Below, piece by piece: positions 45,501 through 54,247 of a stretch of DNA of 64,000 nt; the stretch's first letter is position 1; each line of letters opens with the position of its first letter. The notes under the pieces are model-generated. The model ran no database searches and had not been told where the DNA came from. It saw nothing but the letters and a program-made list of their open reading frames with translations. The stretch lies in assembly GCF_015477835.1 (NCBI RefSeq), contig NZ_JADLQN010000003.1, positions 372,001 through 436,000 of the forward strand. The letters run 5' to 3'. The position numbers were made by a program, and so were the translations under genes. This DNA comes from Nocardia higoensis. Its GTDB lineage: Bacteria; Actinomycetota; Actinomycetes; Mycobacteriales; Mycobacteriaceae.

Positions 45501-47221
45501 AACCCCCTGCCACGGGGGAGCCGTCGAGCCCGGAACCCGCCCAGCAGAACCAGTCCACACCGGGACCACGCGACGATCGGCATCAGGCGCCGCCGCGCGA
45601 CCCGATGTACGACACCGGCATGATCCCGATCCCTCCCCGTCAGCTGCCGCCCCCGGTCGACGACGAAACCACCAAGCGGGTGCAGCGCGGTCCCAAGCTC
45701 ATGCCCGGTGCTTCGGTGGCCGGGGGACGCTACCGTCTGCTGGCGAGCCACGGCGGCGCGCGCGGGCTGAAGTTCTGGCAGGCGCTGGACATCAAGCTCG
45801 ATCGCGAGGTCGCGCTGACCTTCGTCGACGCCGATCAGCGGGCCGCCGAGAACTCCGGTCACGACGGACCGCAGGCGATCCTGTCGCGCACGCTGCGCCT
45901 GGGCCGGATCAATTCGCCCGGCCTGGCCCGCGTGCTCGACGTGGTGCGCGGCAGCTCCGGTGGCATCGTGGTGGCCGAATGGACGCCCGGCCGGTCCCTG
46001 CGTGAGATGGCCGAGACGGTGCCCTCGCCGATCGGCGCGGCCCGCGCCATCCGCGCGCTGGCCTCGGCGGCCGAATTGGCCCATCGCGGCGGCGGTTCGC
46101 TGTCCATCGACCATCCCGACCGGGTGCGCATCAGCGCCTCCGGTGACGCCGTGCTCGCCTTCCCCGGCACGCTCGCCGACGCCGACGCCCAGTCCGACGT
46201 GCGCGGTCTCGGCGCCATGCTCTACGCGCTGATCACCGCCCGCTGGCCGCTTCGCCCGGGCGGGGTCAGCGGCAACGCGGCGACGGTGGGCGGGCTGCAC
46301 CTGGCCGATTTCGGCCCGGACGGCACGCCGATCGAACCGCGCCAGATCCGCCCCGAGGTGCCCTTCGAGATCTCCGCGGTCGCGGTGCGCTCGCTGGAGT
46401 CCAACAAGGGCGTACGCACCGCCGCCACCGTCCAGCACGTCCTCGAACAGGCCTCGGTGGTCGACCAGAAGACCGATTTCATCCCGGTGCTGCGCCTGGG
46501 CCAGCGCCAGCAGCCGCTCGGCGACGATTCGCTGGCCGATCCGGAACTGCTGGCCCAGGAGCGGGAGCGCTCGCAGCGGATGCTGTGGGTGATGGTCGGG
46601 CTCGGCGTGCTGGCCGCGCTGGTGGTCGGCGTGGTGATCTGGTGGATGGTGAGCATTTTCGCGCCCGGCGCCTCCGACGAGCCGCTGGACGAACAGCGCA
46701 ATATCGGCCTGACCACCGAGAGCACGCCCGCGCCCGCACCGCAATCGCCCGGCGCCGCGCCGAACAAGCCGGTCACGGGCGGAGTCCCGGTTCCGGTCAC
46801 CGAAGTCGACGTGTTTTCTCCGCAGGGCACCCCGGACGGCGTGAACTCGGTGGCCGCGGTGCTGGACAACGATCCGGCCACCGTGTGGCGCACCGATCAG
46901 TACTTCCAGCAGTTCCCCGCCCTCAAGAAGGGGGTCGGCCTGATCGCGACCCTGCCGAGCCCGGCGAAACTGAGCAACGTCTCGATCGTCTCGCCGACGC
47001 CCGGCACCTCGGTGGAAATCCGTACCGCGCCGACGAATTCACCCACCCTGGATCAGACCCAGCTGATCGGCTCCGGCGTGCTGGCCGACGGCCTCACCGA
47101 AATTCCGGTCAGTGCCGGACAATCGGCACGCTACGTCCTGGTGTGGATCACCGGCTTGGGCAACGAGGGAAGCCAGTTCCAGTCCTCGATCGCCGACCTG
47201 CGGTTCGACGCCACCCCCTGA
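42593..47221 (+). CDS. murJ: lipid II flippase MurJ with pseudokinase domain
   Basis: 1542-residue protein, larger than the 1184-residue M. tuberculosis MviN. A disordered Pro/Gly/Arg-rich N-terminus (about 1-310) is followed by a MATE-type MurJ membrane domain with about 14 helices (about 320-850), a linker, an intracellular kinase-like domain (about 1035-1290), a transmembrane helix (about 1330-1352) and an extracytoplasmic beta-rich domain (about 1400-1540). The kinase-like domain lacks a normal HRD catalytic loop, as in mycobacterial MviN, where phosphorylation by PknB recruits FhaA. The start is ATG 42593 after AGGAGG; the ATG at 42590 is too close to that site. Confidence 0.92.
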   Translation: MSDDDLSAHRPQSGDRHSPDRQRDERQAVGRSSEELSEDRPHGAPPARTPSAPWERSPAPRDRPGMTARDPQGGPPPRIPQVSRPQMPPGRRMGPATGPMPPPSRPFPAQHDPAAPPGPAPARPGAFPGGRANASGPGQQPAPAPVPPGHGQPGSAGRPGPAGPPGGFPEQRGAPGGSAAVPPAHGAGPRRGQAQEQPPMPHPGGPATPAPHPGQATYPLAGPQGAPRPGPAQPTRIPPRRPGEQPPASGRPAPTPAYGARPVTPAPARAGAPEPVAAGGGRQRPAPSRFVPPPQPRNNRPSSKWDSEAEQSPEEMKKSAAARLLRDSGSIAVATLVSRITGFAKVLMLAAVLGPEIASAFTSASLIPNMIAELVLGAVLTAIVVPTLVRAEQEDFDGGRAFVRRLVTAAFTVLAIATTLTLAATPILATRVFVDSDGKVDTALTTALTFLLVPAILFYGMSALFTAVLNTRQNFKPGAWAPVLNNVVVLVVLATYALTPGEISLDPVRMSDPKLLVLGVGVTLGVVTQAMVLLPAIRREGIDLRPLWGLDDRLKQFGTMGAAIILYVLISQVGLVFANNIASKSDEAGPAIYSYTWLLLQLPYGVLGVTLLTAIMPRLSRNAAADDTPAVVDDLSVATRLTMIALLPVVTFFTLAGTQVGEALFGYARFAGDAERLGQALAWSAFSLIPYAMVLIHLRVFYAREQAWTPTWIILGITGVKISLSALAPTIASSPDQVVLVLGVVNGVSFGVGALIGGYLLHRSLGDLRMANVGRTITRVLLSSVAAGAVMWIVDIVLGLDRLSASMGGPGSLIRVAIDGVVLFTVAFGLMRLAGIPEVVAITVAVSRRLGITPPAPDLDLDGPVEEEHATQVLRRPERYIYTGFDPVMDAQTMVLPVIRSEPVDPTVRVPFPYPVRQKGISGEADLSAFDDETIKLGEGGTRVSDDAAVGGVPAAGSSTPPTAGVSTDKPPATGEPSSPEPAQQNQSTPGPRDDRHQAPPRDPMYDTGMIPIPPRQLPPPVDDETTKRVQRGPKLMPGASVAGGRYRLLASHGGARGLKFWQALDIKLDREVALTFVDADQRAAENSGHDGPQAILSRTLRLGRINSPGLARVLDVVRGSSGGIVVAEWTPGRSLREMAETVPSPIGAARAIRALASAAELAHRGGGSLSIDHPDRVRISASGDAVLAFPGTLADADAQSDVRGLGAMLYALITARWPLRPGGVSGNAATVGGLHLADFGPDGTPIEPRQIRPEVPFEISAVAVRSLESNKGVRTAATVQHVLEQASVVDQKTDFIPVLRLGQRQQPLGDDSLADPELLAQERERSQRMLWVMVGLGVLAALVVGVVIWWMVSIFAPGASDEPLDEQRNIGLTTESTPAPAPQSPGAAPNKPVTGGVPVPVTEVDVFSPQGTPDGVNSVAAVLDNDPATVWRTDQYFQQFPALKKGVGLIATLPSPAKLSNVSIVSPTPGTSVEIRTAPTNSPTLDQTQLIGSGVLADGLTEIPVSAGQSARYVLVWITGLGNEGSQFQSSIADLRFDATP

Positions 47222-47412
47222 CGCGGTTCGCCACTCGGGCTGCGAAATATCCTCTGCTTGCTGCTCATTCGACCCTGCCGATATGATCGGCTGGCGCTCT
47301 CGGCGGGGGAGTTCCCGGGTTCTCGTGTGATCGGCCCGGATGCCGCGGAGATCATCTCCGACGTCGGTCGCCGATGACCGGAACCGGGTGAGCACTGTCC
47401 AAGGGGTTGGTT

Positions 47413-48048
47413 TTGTCGTCCGAAGTGAACGAGGATTCCGTGGGGGGACGTTCGCGGCCGAATGCAGCGGACGGCGGGCGCTCGTTCGCGTTCGCGGAGC
47501 TCACCGACGTCCAACTCCTGCACGAACACGTAGCCGGGCGGCGGCATGCTTTCGCCGAACTCCTGCGCAGGCACAACGACCACCTCTGGCAGACCGCCCT
47601 GCGCACGTCCTACAACCGCGAAGACGCCGCCGACTCGCTGCAGGACGCGCTGCTGTCGGCACATCGCACGGCCGCCTCGTTCCGCGCCGAGGCGGAGGTG
47701 CGCAGCTGGCTGCACGCCATCGTGGTCAACGCCTGCCTGGACCGGATACGGCGCAACAAGACCCGCCGCGCGATCGCGATCGCACCCGAATCCCTGCCGG
47801 AACCGACCGTCGTGCGCGACGACTACGCTGAGCTGGAATTGTCCATCGTGGTCGATCGCGCGCTGTTCTCGCTGCCGCCCGACCAGCGCACCGCGTTGGT
47901 CGCGGTCGATCTCGAGGGGTACAGCGTGGCCGATGCGGCCGCGCTGCTCGGCGTTCCGGTGGGCACCGTCAAGAGCCGGTGTGCCCGCGCCAGGCAGCGT
48001 TTGCAGGAGCGTCTCGATTTTCTACGCGATCCGGGGAACCGAAAGTAA
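47413..48048 (+). CDS. sigM: ECF sigma factor SigM
   Basis: 211-residue ECF sigma factor. Region 2 (about 37-100, including YNREDAADSLQDALLSAHR) binds the -10 element and core enzyme. Region 4 (about 140-195, LPPDQRTALVAVDLEGYSVADAAALLG and GTVKSRCARARQRL) binds -35. The order murJ-sigM-anti-sigma-trxB-trxA equals that of M. tuberculosis. The start is probably the TTG at 47413, six bases after AAGGGG, or the in-frame TTG at 47407. Its stop precedes a repeat-filled gap. Confidence 0.9.
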   Translation: MSSEVNEDSVGGRSRPNAADGGRSFAFAELTDVQLLHEHVAGRRHAFAELLRRHNDHLWQTALRTSYNREDAADSLQDALLSAHRTAASFRAEAEVRSWLHAIVVNACLDRIRRNKTRRAIAIAPESLPEPTVVRDDYAELELSIVVDRALFSLPPDQRTALVAVDLEGYSVADAAALLGVPVGTVKSRCARARQRLQERLDFLRDPGNRK

Positions 48049-48142
48049 TCGTGGCGCGTCATTAACAGTGAAGAGCTGATAGGCGATGATCACAACGCGA
48101 CCTCACCGAGGCCGCACCCGAAAACAGCGGTGGTGGCTGACA

Positions 48143-48247
48143 GTGACGATGCCGGACAGTGACCATGCCGGACGGTGACCATGCCCGAGGCGAGTGACCA
48201 TACCCGAGGCGGTAACCACCCACCAGGCGGTGACCACCCCCGAGGCG
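48143..48247 (+). repeat. six-copy 16-19 bp tandem repeat between sigM and anti-sigM
   Basis: Six adjoining units start GTGAC or GTAAC: two of 16 bp (GTGACGATGCCGGACA type), one of 19 bp and three of 18 bp (GTGACCACCCCCGAGGCG type), 105 bp in all. Each unit begins GTGACC(A), and the array lies before the anti-sigma gene. Confidence 0.85.
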
Positions 48248-48285
48248 AAAAGACACAGATGTCCAGTGGGAAAGACGGAGGTGCG

Positions 48286-49134
48286 ATGGCGACCCGGTCC
48301 GTACCGCAGCCTCCCTTCTCAGCGGAGCTGCTCGCCGACCTGCACGCCGACAACATCGACCCCGACCTCGCCGCACGGCTGTGGCCGGTGGTCCGTGCCG
48401 ACGCGGAAGCCACGGACTATCTGCGCGATCTCGACGAGGTGACCGCACGGGTGCGCGCGCTCGGCACCGAGGATCTGATCGTGCACCGGATGCCCGGCGA
48501 TGTCGCCGATCGGCTGATCGCGTTCCTCGACGATGTGGACGCCCGCGACGAGGTGGCGGGGGACGAACCGACAGCACGTCTCACCGAGGTGCCTCGGCCG
48601 CGCCCACTCGGGAACGGCGTCTCGGGTCCGATCTCGGGCGTGCCGGCGCATGGCGCCGCAGGCCCGAGCAGCACCGCCGCACCGGCCGAGCGTCCGATCG
48701 CACCGATCCCGCTGCGTCCGCGCAGAGCCTCCGTTGTGCGGTGGGCTGCGGCAGCGGCCGCCGCGGTCGCTGTCCTGGCAGGCGCGGGGGTCGGTCTACG
48801 TATCCTCGACACCGGCACCGAACCGTCCCCGAGCGCGCAGCCGACACCGACCGTCGACGGCGGCCAGGGAATCGACGCCACCGCGGCCTTGGCCGCGCTC
48901 GGGCGTCACGAGGTCAGCGGACCGCTCGGTGATTCCGCTGCACTGGAGAGCTGCGTCCGCGCCGCCGGGGTGGACCGCCCCGTGCTCGGCGCGATGAACA
49001 TCACCTACCGGGGTTCGGAAGCGGTACTGATCCTGGTGGCCGGGCCGCGAACGCCGAAGATCACCGCGCTCGTGGTGGAGCCGGGCTGTGGCGCCGACGA
49101 TCCCCGCGTGCTCGACATCACCGATATCGGCTGA
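48286..49134 (+). CDS. anti-sigma-M factor
   Basis: 282-residue membrane protein positioned as Rv3912 (the anti-SigM factor, called RsmA). The N-terminal cytoplasmic part (about 1-100) is predicted to bind SigM and contains blocks such as ADNIDPDLAARLWPVVRAD. A Pro/Ala-rich linker, a transmembrane helix (about 146-166) and an extracytoplasmic domain (about 190-282) with two Cys (ALESCVRAAG, VEPGCGADD) follow. There is no HxxxCxxC zinc motif, so it is not a redox-zinc type. ATG 48286 follows ACGGAGG; ATG 48259 is a weaker option. Confidence 0.82.
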   Translation: MATRSVPQPPFSAELLADLHADNIDPDLAARLWPVVRADAEATDYLRDLDEVTARVRALGTEDLIVHRMPGDVADRLIAFLDDVDARDEVAGDEPTARLTEVPRPRPLGNGVSGPISGVPAHGAAGPSSTAAPAERPIAPIPLRPRRASVVRWAAAAAAAVAVLAGAGVGLRILDTGTEPSPSAQPTPTVDGGQGIDATAALAALGRHEVSGPLGDSAALESCVRAAGVDRPVLGAMNITYRGSEAVLILVAGPRTPKITALVVEPGCGADDPRVLDITDIG

Positions 49135-49274
49135 GTCCCCCGCCCCGGGCGGTCTTCCGAACCTCGGGCGGCCCCGGGCGTGACCGGGGCAACGCTGCCT
49201 CCTGGTGGGGAACAACAGCGTTTAGGCTGTTGTTGACCATCACGTTCCCCCGCCAGATCTTTCGGAAGGGTCTC

Positions 49275-50258
49275 ATGAGCACGTCAGTTCACGACCTGAT
49301 CATCGTCGGCTCCGGCCCGGCCGGCTACACCGCCGCCATCTACGCGGCACGTGCCGACCTGCAGCCGTTGCTGTTCGAGGGCACCCAGTTCGGCGGTGCG
49401 CTGATGACCACCACCGAGGTCGAGAACTTTCCCGGCTTCCGCGCCGGCATCATGGGCCCCGATCTCATGGAGGAGATGCGCGAGCAGGCCAAGCGATTCG
49501 GCGCGGACATCCGCACCGAGGACGTCGACGCCCTGGATCTCACCGGTTCGGTGAAGAAGGTCACCGTCGGCGACGACACCTATCTGGCCAAGGCCGTCAT
49601 TCTGGCGATGGGTTCGGCGGCACGCTACCTGGGTGTGCCCGGTGAGGAGAGGCTGCTCGGCCGCGGCGTCAGCGCCTGCGCCACCTGTGACGGCTTCTTC
49701 TTCCGCGGTCAGGACATCGTCGTGGTCGGCGGCGGCGACTCGGCGATGGAGGAGGCCACCTTCCTCACCAAGTTCGCTTCCAAGGTCACCATCGTGCACC
49801 GTCGCGAGGAGTTCCGCGCCTCGCGCATCATGCTCGACCGCGCCAGGGACAACGAGAAGATCGAGTTCGTGCTCAACGCCGAGGTCGCCGAGGTCAAGGG
49901 CGACACCTCGGTGACCTCCCTGGTGCTGCGCGACACCCGGACGGGAGAGACCTCCGAACTGGCCGCCACCGGGCTGTTCGTCGCGATCGGTCACGATCCG
50001 CGCAGCGAACTCGTGCGTGGCCAGGTCGAACTGGACGACGAGGGCTACGTGCTGGTCGAGCACCCCACGACGGCCACCGCCATCCCCGGCGTGTTCGCCG
50101 CCGGCGACCTGGTCGATCACACCTACCGCCAGGCCATCACCGCCGCGGGCACCGGCTGCCGCGCCGCGATCGACGCCGAGCGCTGGCTGGCCCACCATGG
50201 CGCGACCGGGACCGAGCATGCCGCCGCCGGTGAGCCGGTCGCCCTGCACGCCAACTGA
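49275..50258 (+). CDS. trxB: thioredoxin reductase
   Basis: 327-residue FAD/NADPH enzyme reducing thioredoxin. N-terminal FAD loop GSGPAGYTAAIYAAR (about 12-26), redox motif CATC (C135 and C138), NADPH loop GGGDSAMEEA (about 150-159) and C-terminal GVFAAGDL block are all visible. ATG 49275 follows GGAAGGG. trxA starts 49 bases downstream, so the pair is an operon; SigM control in this cluster is plausible. Confidence 0.96.
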   Translation: MSTSVHDLIIVGSGPAGYTAAIYAARADLQPLLFEGTQFGGALMTTTEVENFPGFRAGIMGPDLMEEMREQAKRFGADIRTEDVDALDLTGSVKKVTVGDDTYLAKAVILAMGSAARYLGVPGEERLLGRGVSACATCDGFFFRGQDIVVVGGGDSAMEEATFLTKFASKVTIVHRREEFRASRIMLDRARDNEKIEFVLNAEVAEVKGDTSVTSLVLRDTRTGETSELAATGLFVAIGHDPRSELVRGQVELDDEGYVLVEHPTTATAIPGVFAAGDLVDHTYRQAITAAGTGCRAAIDAERWLAHHGATGTEHAAAGEPVALHAN

Positions 50259-50307
50259 TCTCGCTCGCCTGATCGCGATCGCCCCGAGATAGACACAAGG
50301 AGTATCC

Positions 50308-50640
50308 ATGGCCGAGAACGGCAAGACGGTCGACGTCACCGACGCGACCTTCGCCGACGAGGTGTTGCTGAGCGAAAAGCCTGTGCTGGTCGACTTCTGG
50401 GCCACCTGGTGCGGCCCGTGCAAGATGGTGGCACCCGTCCTCGAGGAAATCGCGGGCTCGCACGCCGACAAGCTGACCGTCGCCAAGCTCGACGTGGACG
50501 CCAACCCGAGCACCGCGCGCGATTATCAAGTCCTGTCGCTGCCCACTATGATGCTGTTCCGCGGCGGTAAGCCGGTCAAGCAGATCGTCGGGGCCAAGGG
50601 CAAAGCCGCCCTGCTGCGCGAGCTGAGCGACGTCCTCTGA
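50308..50640 (+). CDS. trxA: thioredoxin
   Basis: 110-residue thioredoxin with the active site WCGPC (C35 and C38) inside VDFWATWCGPCKM, and the cis-proline of SLPTMMLF. It reduces protein disulfides in the cytoplasm and is recycled by the upstream TrxB. ATG 50308 follows AAGGAG. In M. tuberculosis the equivalent gene is called trxC. Confidence 0.97.
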   Translation: MAENGKTVDVTDATFADEVLLSEKPVLVDFWATWCGPCKMVAPVLEEIAGSHADKLTVAKLDVDANPSTARDYQVLSLPTMMLFRGGKPVKQIVGAKGKAALLRELSDVL

Positions 50641-50823
50641 CGCCGTGAACCGGTGACATTCGACGCGGGCACTGCCGACGCGCCGTAGGATGCCTGCACC
50701 CGGGTAATTGCCGAAAGCGGAGTCAGGTCTGAGACAATCGACCATGTTCCGCATCGTGTGGAGGTGGTGTGCGCCATCACACGGGTGGGTATCCCGGTGG
50801 ACGGAAGGAAAGGGCTCTTACGC

Positions 50824-52038
50824 ATGCACCGACTTCGTCACGGGGATACCGGACCCGCCGTAGCAGAGGTCCGGAACACCCTGGCAAGTCTCGGCTTCCT
50901 GCACGCGCACTCCGGGAACTCACCGACGCCGGGCGTCTCGCAGACTTCGGACTCGCCCGAGTACTGGAAGGACACAGCGGCCTCCTTCGACCACCACCTC
51001 GACTCCGCGGTCCGCGCGTTCCAACAGCATCGCGGGCTGCTGGTCGACGGCGTGGTCGGTCCGGCGACCTACCGGGCCCTCAAGGAGGCCTCCTACCGGC
51101 TGGGCGCGCGCACGCTGATCTACCAGCTGTCCGCGCCGCTCTACGGCGACGACGTGGCCAGCCTGCAACGCAGGCTGCAGGATCTCGGCTTCTACGTGCA
51201 CCGGGTCGACGGCTATTTCGGCCCGCACACCCATGAGGCGCTCACCGCTTTCCAGCGCGAGATCGGCCTGTCGGCAGATGGGATCTGCGGGCCGGACACG
51301 CTGCGCTCGCTGGATCTGCTCGGCGCCCGCGTCACCGGCGGCAATCCCCATCGCATCGCCGAGGAAGAAGTCGTGCACCGGGCCGGGCCGCAGCTGACCG
51401 GCAAGCGCATCGTCATCGATCCCGGTCTCGGCGGCCCCGACAAAGGTCACGCGGTGCCCTCGGAATTCGGTGACGTCTACGAGTCGGAGATCCTCTGGGA
51501 TCTGGCCAGCAGGCTGGAAGGCCGGATGGCCGCCACCGGCATGGAGACCTTCCTGTCGCGGCCGTGGGGCGCCAATCCCACCGATGCCGAACGTGCGGAG
51601 ACGTCCAACACTTTCGACGCCGATCTGATGATCTCGCTGCGCTGCGCGACCAATCCGAGCCCGGCGGCAAACGGTGTGGCCAGCTTCCATTTCGGTAATT
51701 CACACGGCTCGGTCTCCATGATCGGGCAGGTGCTGGCCGGCTTCATCCAGCGGGAAGTGGTCGCGCGGACCTCGCTGCAGGACTGCCGTACCCACTCGCG
51801 CACCTGGGATCTGCTGCGTCTGACCAAGATGCCGACCGTTCAGGTCGACATCGGTTACCTGACCAACGAATATGACGCCTCCGTACTCACCAACCCGCGG
51901 ATGCGCGATGTGATCGCCGAGGCCATCCTGATCTCGGTGAAGCGGCTGTACCTGCTGGGCCAGGATGACCAGCCCACCGGCACCTACACCTTCGCCGAGT
52001 TGCTTGCCGAGGAGCTGGCGGCCGCCGACCGCAGCTGA
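50824..52038 (+). CDS. cwlM: CwlM peptidoglycan regulator / amidase-like protein
   Basis: 404-residue protein equal to CwlM (Rv3915). Two peptidoglycan-binding type 1 repeats (about 1-100 and 105-175) share the AVRAFQQHRGLLVDGVVGPATYRAL pattern type, then an N-acetylmuramoyl-L-alanine amidase (Amidase_3) domain (about 195-385) with KRIVIDPGLGG follows. There is no signal peptide: mycobacterial CwlM is cytoplasmic, is phosphorylated by PknB and activates MurA. The His of the usual DPGHGG motif is Leu here (DPGLGG), fitting a regulatory role. ATG 50824 was chosen; GTG/ATG codons upstream give unlike sequence. Confidence 0.92.
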   Translation: MHRLRHGDTGPAVAEVRNTLASLGFLHAHSGNSPTPGVSQTSDSPEYWKDTAASFDHHLDSAVRAFQQHRGLLVDGVVGPATYRALKEASYRLGARTLIYQLSAPLYGDDVASLQRRLQDLGFYVHRVDGYFGPHTHEALTAFQREIGLSADGICGPDTLRSLDLLGARVTGGNPHRIAEEEVVHRAGPQLTGKRIVIDPGLGGPDKGHAVPSEFGDVYESEILWDLASRLEGRMAATGMETFLSRPWGANPTDAERAETSNTFDADLMISLRCATNPSPAANGVASFHFGNSHGSVSMIGQVLAGFIQREVVARTSLQDCRTHSRTWDLLRLTKMPTVQVDIGYLTNEYDASVLTNPRMRDVIAEAILISVKRLYLLGQDDQPTGTYTFAELLAEELAAADRS

Positions 52039-52059
52039 GCCGCGCTTTCTCACTCGACC

Positions 52060-52111
52060 CAGAACGATCTGTCCCCGCCGGAGAACCATTCGGCGGGGAC
52101 AGATCGTTCTG
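52060..52111. terminator. 21-bp perfect-stem bidirectional terminator
   Basis: A 21-bp perfect stem (52060-52080 and 52091-52111) with a ten-base loop lies between convergent cwlM and the GNAT gene. The inner end of the stem is GTCCCCGCCG / CGGCGGGGAC. It should stop both transcripts. Confidence 0.88.
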
Positions 52112-52132
52112 CGGTATCGGTGCGATCTGCTG

Positions 52133-52900
52133 CTAGTGGGCACCGGCACGGGTCGGCACGGCCATCGAAGCGGCCGCGAGCAACTGATCGAGGGCGCGCT
52201 CGACGTCCTCTTTCCAGCCGTGGTCGGAGTCGAGTTCCAGGCGCAGTCGCGGGAAGCGGTGATGGTCGGCGACGACTTCGAATCCGAAGCCCTCCAGGAG
52301 GTCGGCATCGATCATGCAGGTCTCCGGGGAACACCCGGCGGGGGAGGAGGACTTCTCGCGCACCGGAGCGCCGATGCGCTCCATCAACCGCATCGAACCG
52401 GCCAGCCGATCCGACAGCGGTTCGAAGGTGGGGCCCGAGCGCAGCCCGAAGGCTTCCAGCGCGCGCACACCACGTCGCACCAGATCGGCCACCACAGCCT
52501 GCAGCAGGCGATGAGCGATGTCCTCGTCGCGGTAGGCGGGTTCGGTGTACAGGGTCGTCAGCAGGATGGCGTCCGGGCTCACCGGGGAGGTGGGGAACAA
52601 CCCGGCGCGCGGCACGGTGGTCGGCGGCGAGTACAGTGCGCAGCCGGCCGGCTTGCCCGCGAGGTGCGCGACCTGACCGCAGGAACCCCACTCCAGCATG
52701 ACTGTCGAGAGCCAGGCCTCCTTTTCGAAGACCGGATCACTGAAGCTGTGGGAGTCCGCGGCGACGGCGGGATCGATCTCCCAGAACACACATCGCCTGG
52801 CGTGTGTGGGGAGTTTGTCCAACCCGTCGAGGGTCAGTGCTGTGACGCTGGTCGACACCGCTCTGTTCAGCCTCCAGCTGTCGGATTCATCCACGCTCAC
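52133..52900 (-). CDS. GNAT family acetyltransferase-like protein (Rv3916c-like)
   Basis: 255-residue protein that matches Rv3916c by position. The GNAT core lies at about 60-150, with strand FPTSPVSPDAILLTTLYTEP and acetyl-CoA-binding-type loop YRDEDIAHRLLQAVVADLVRRG (about 122-143). The C-terminal part is a conserved-looking extension of unknown role. The start is GTG 52900 or GTG 52894; no clear ribosome binding site. It is downstream of parB on the same strand. Confidence 0.82.
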   Translation of the reverse strand: MSVDESDSWRLNRAVSTSVTALTLDGLDKLPTHARRCVFWEIDPAVAADSHSFSDPVFEKEAWLSTVMLEWGSCGQVAHLAGKPAGCALYSPPTTVPRAGLFPTSPVSPDAILLTTLYTEPAYRDEDIAHRLLQAVVADLVRRGVRALEAFGLRSGPTFEPLSDRLAGSMRLMERIGAPVREKSSSPAGCSPETCMIDADLLEGFGFEVVADHHRFPRLRLELDSDHGWKEDVERALDQLLAAASMAVPTRAGAH

Positions 52901-53046
52901 GCCGCATCACAGATCATCTTAGAACCTGCCTCATTCCACGTCTCTGTGCTGTTGTCGGTCAAGGCCCCCTCAGCGCACCGTCACAGTGACGTTTCGGCGC
53001 TGGGGGTCGGCTCATCGGCTTTTCGGGCCCGATTTCGTCACTCGTG
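52901..53046. other. intergenic region between parB and GNAT gene
   Basis: 146 bp, GC content lower than in the genes. No hairpin with a strong stem was seen; a promoter for the GNAT gene may lie here. Confidence 0.4.
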
Positions 53047-54192
53047 TCACAGCTGGAGTTCCTGCTGTTGCTGCATGAGCGCCACGATCCGCTCGAGATC
53101 TTCCACGGAGCCGAACTCGACCACGATCTTGCCTTTGCGCTTGCCCAAGCTCACCGTGACGCGGGTGTCGAAGGAGTTCGACAACTGCTCGGCGACATCT
53201 TGCAGACCCGGCATGTGAATCGGCTTGCGCTTGGGCGCCGGGGGAGCGGTCGCGGCGTCCGGATCGCGATTGGCCAGGGTGACGGCTTCCTCTGTGGCAC
53301 GCACCGACATGCCCTCGGCGACGATCCGCGCGGCCAGCGCCTCCTGAGCTTCGGCGCCGCCCTCCAGCCCGAGCAGCGCCCGCGCATGGCCGGCCGACAG
53401 CACGTTCGCCGCGACCCGTCGCTGCACCGGGATCGGCAGCTTCAATAGTCGGATCATGTTGGTGACTACCGGACGGGACCGGCCGATCCGAGTCGCCAGT
53501 TCCTCGTGGGTGACCCCGAACTCTTCGAGCAGTTGCTGATAGGCCGCCGCTTCTTCGAGCGGATTGAGCTGCACGCGATGGATGTTCTCCAGCAGCGCGT
53601 CACGCAACATCGAATCGTCGGCGGTCTCCCGGACGATCGAGGGAATCGTTTCGAGCCCGGCCTCCTGACAGGCGCGCCACCGCCGCTCGCCCATGACGAG
53701 CTGGAAGCGGTCGACGCCCGGCTCCAGCCGGCGGACCACGATCGGCTGCATCAGTCCGAATTCGCGAATGGAATGGACCAACTCGGCCAGGGCTTCGTCC
53801 TCGAAAACCTGACGAGGCTGTTTGGGATTCGGTTCGATCTGGTCCGGGGGAATCTCTCGATAGACCGCGCCGGCGGAGAGGACGAGATCCCCGTCGGCGT
53901 TTCTGTCGATGGTGTCGGGCAGCGGTGACGACGCCTGCGCATCGGCGGGATCGAGGCCGATGATGACGTTGGCCGCCGCCACGCCGAGTCCATTCGGGGT
54001 GACGCCGAGCGCCTTGGTGGCGGACCCGTTGGACGCGGGTCGGGCGGGAGCGGGCCGAACCGGAGCCGGCCCGCTCGGAACGGTCCCGGTCCCAGCGGGA
54101 ATGGTTCCGAGCCCGTTGGGGACCGTCTCCGGGCCCGTGGGAATCAACGCGGCAAGACCGCGCCCCAGTCCACCCTTCTTCGCCTGACTCAT
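53047..54192 (-). CDS. parB: chromosome partitioning protein ParB
   Basis: 381-residue ParB. It binds parS and slides as a CTP-dependent clamp. Residues about 1-105 hold the ParA-interacting N-terminus (KKGGLGRGLAALIP) and a long Pro/Gly linker. The ParB/Srx CTP-binding domain (about 110-200) contains PKQPRQVF and MGERRWRA. A helix-turn-helix (about 215-260) includes EELATRIGRSRPVVTNMIRLL and a C-terminal dimerisation domain ends the protein. The linker is longer than in many ParB proteins. It follows parA by 55 bases. Confidence 0.96.
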   Translation of the reverse strand: MSQAKKGGLGRGLAALIPTGPETVPNGLGTIPAGTGTVPSGPAPVRPAPARPASNGSATKALGVTPNGLGVAAANVIIGLDPADAQASSPLPDTIDRNADGDLVLSAGAVYREIPPDQIEPNPKQPRQVFEDEALAELVHSIREFGLMQPIVVRRLEPGVDRFQLVMGERRWRACQEAGLETIPSIVRETADDSMLRDALLENIHRVQLNPLEEAAAYQQLLEEFGVTHEELATRIGRSRPVVTNMIRLLKLPIPVQRRVAANVLSAGHARALLGLEGGAEAQEALAARIVAEGMSVRATEEAVTLANRDPDAATAPPAPKRKPIHMPGLQDVAEQLSNSFDTRVTVSLGKRKGKIVVEFGSVEDLERIVALMQQQQELQL

Positions 54193-54247
54193 CGGCTCAC
54201 CGATCCCTTCGCTAGTTCGCCATCACACCGTGTCGTACCGACGCGGA

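Noticed and set aside
47222..47412. Possible extra gene between murJ and sigM.
   Set aside because: No start with ribosome binding site and no conserved sequence; likely the sigM promoter region.
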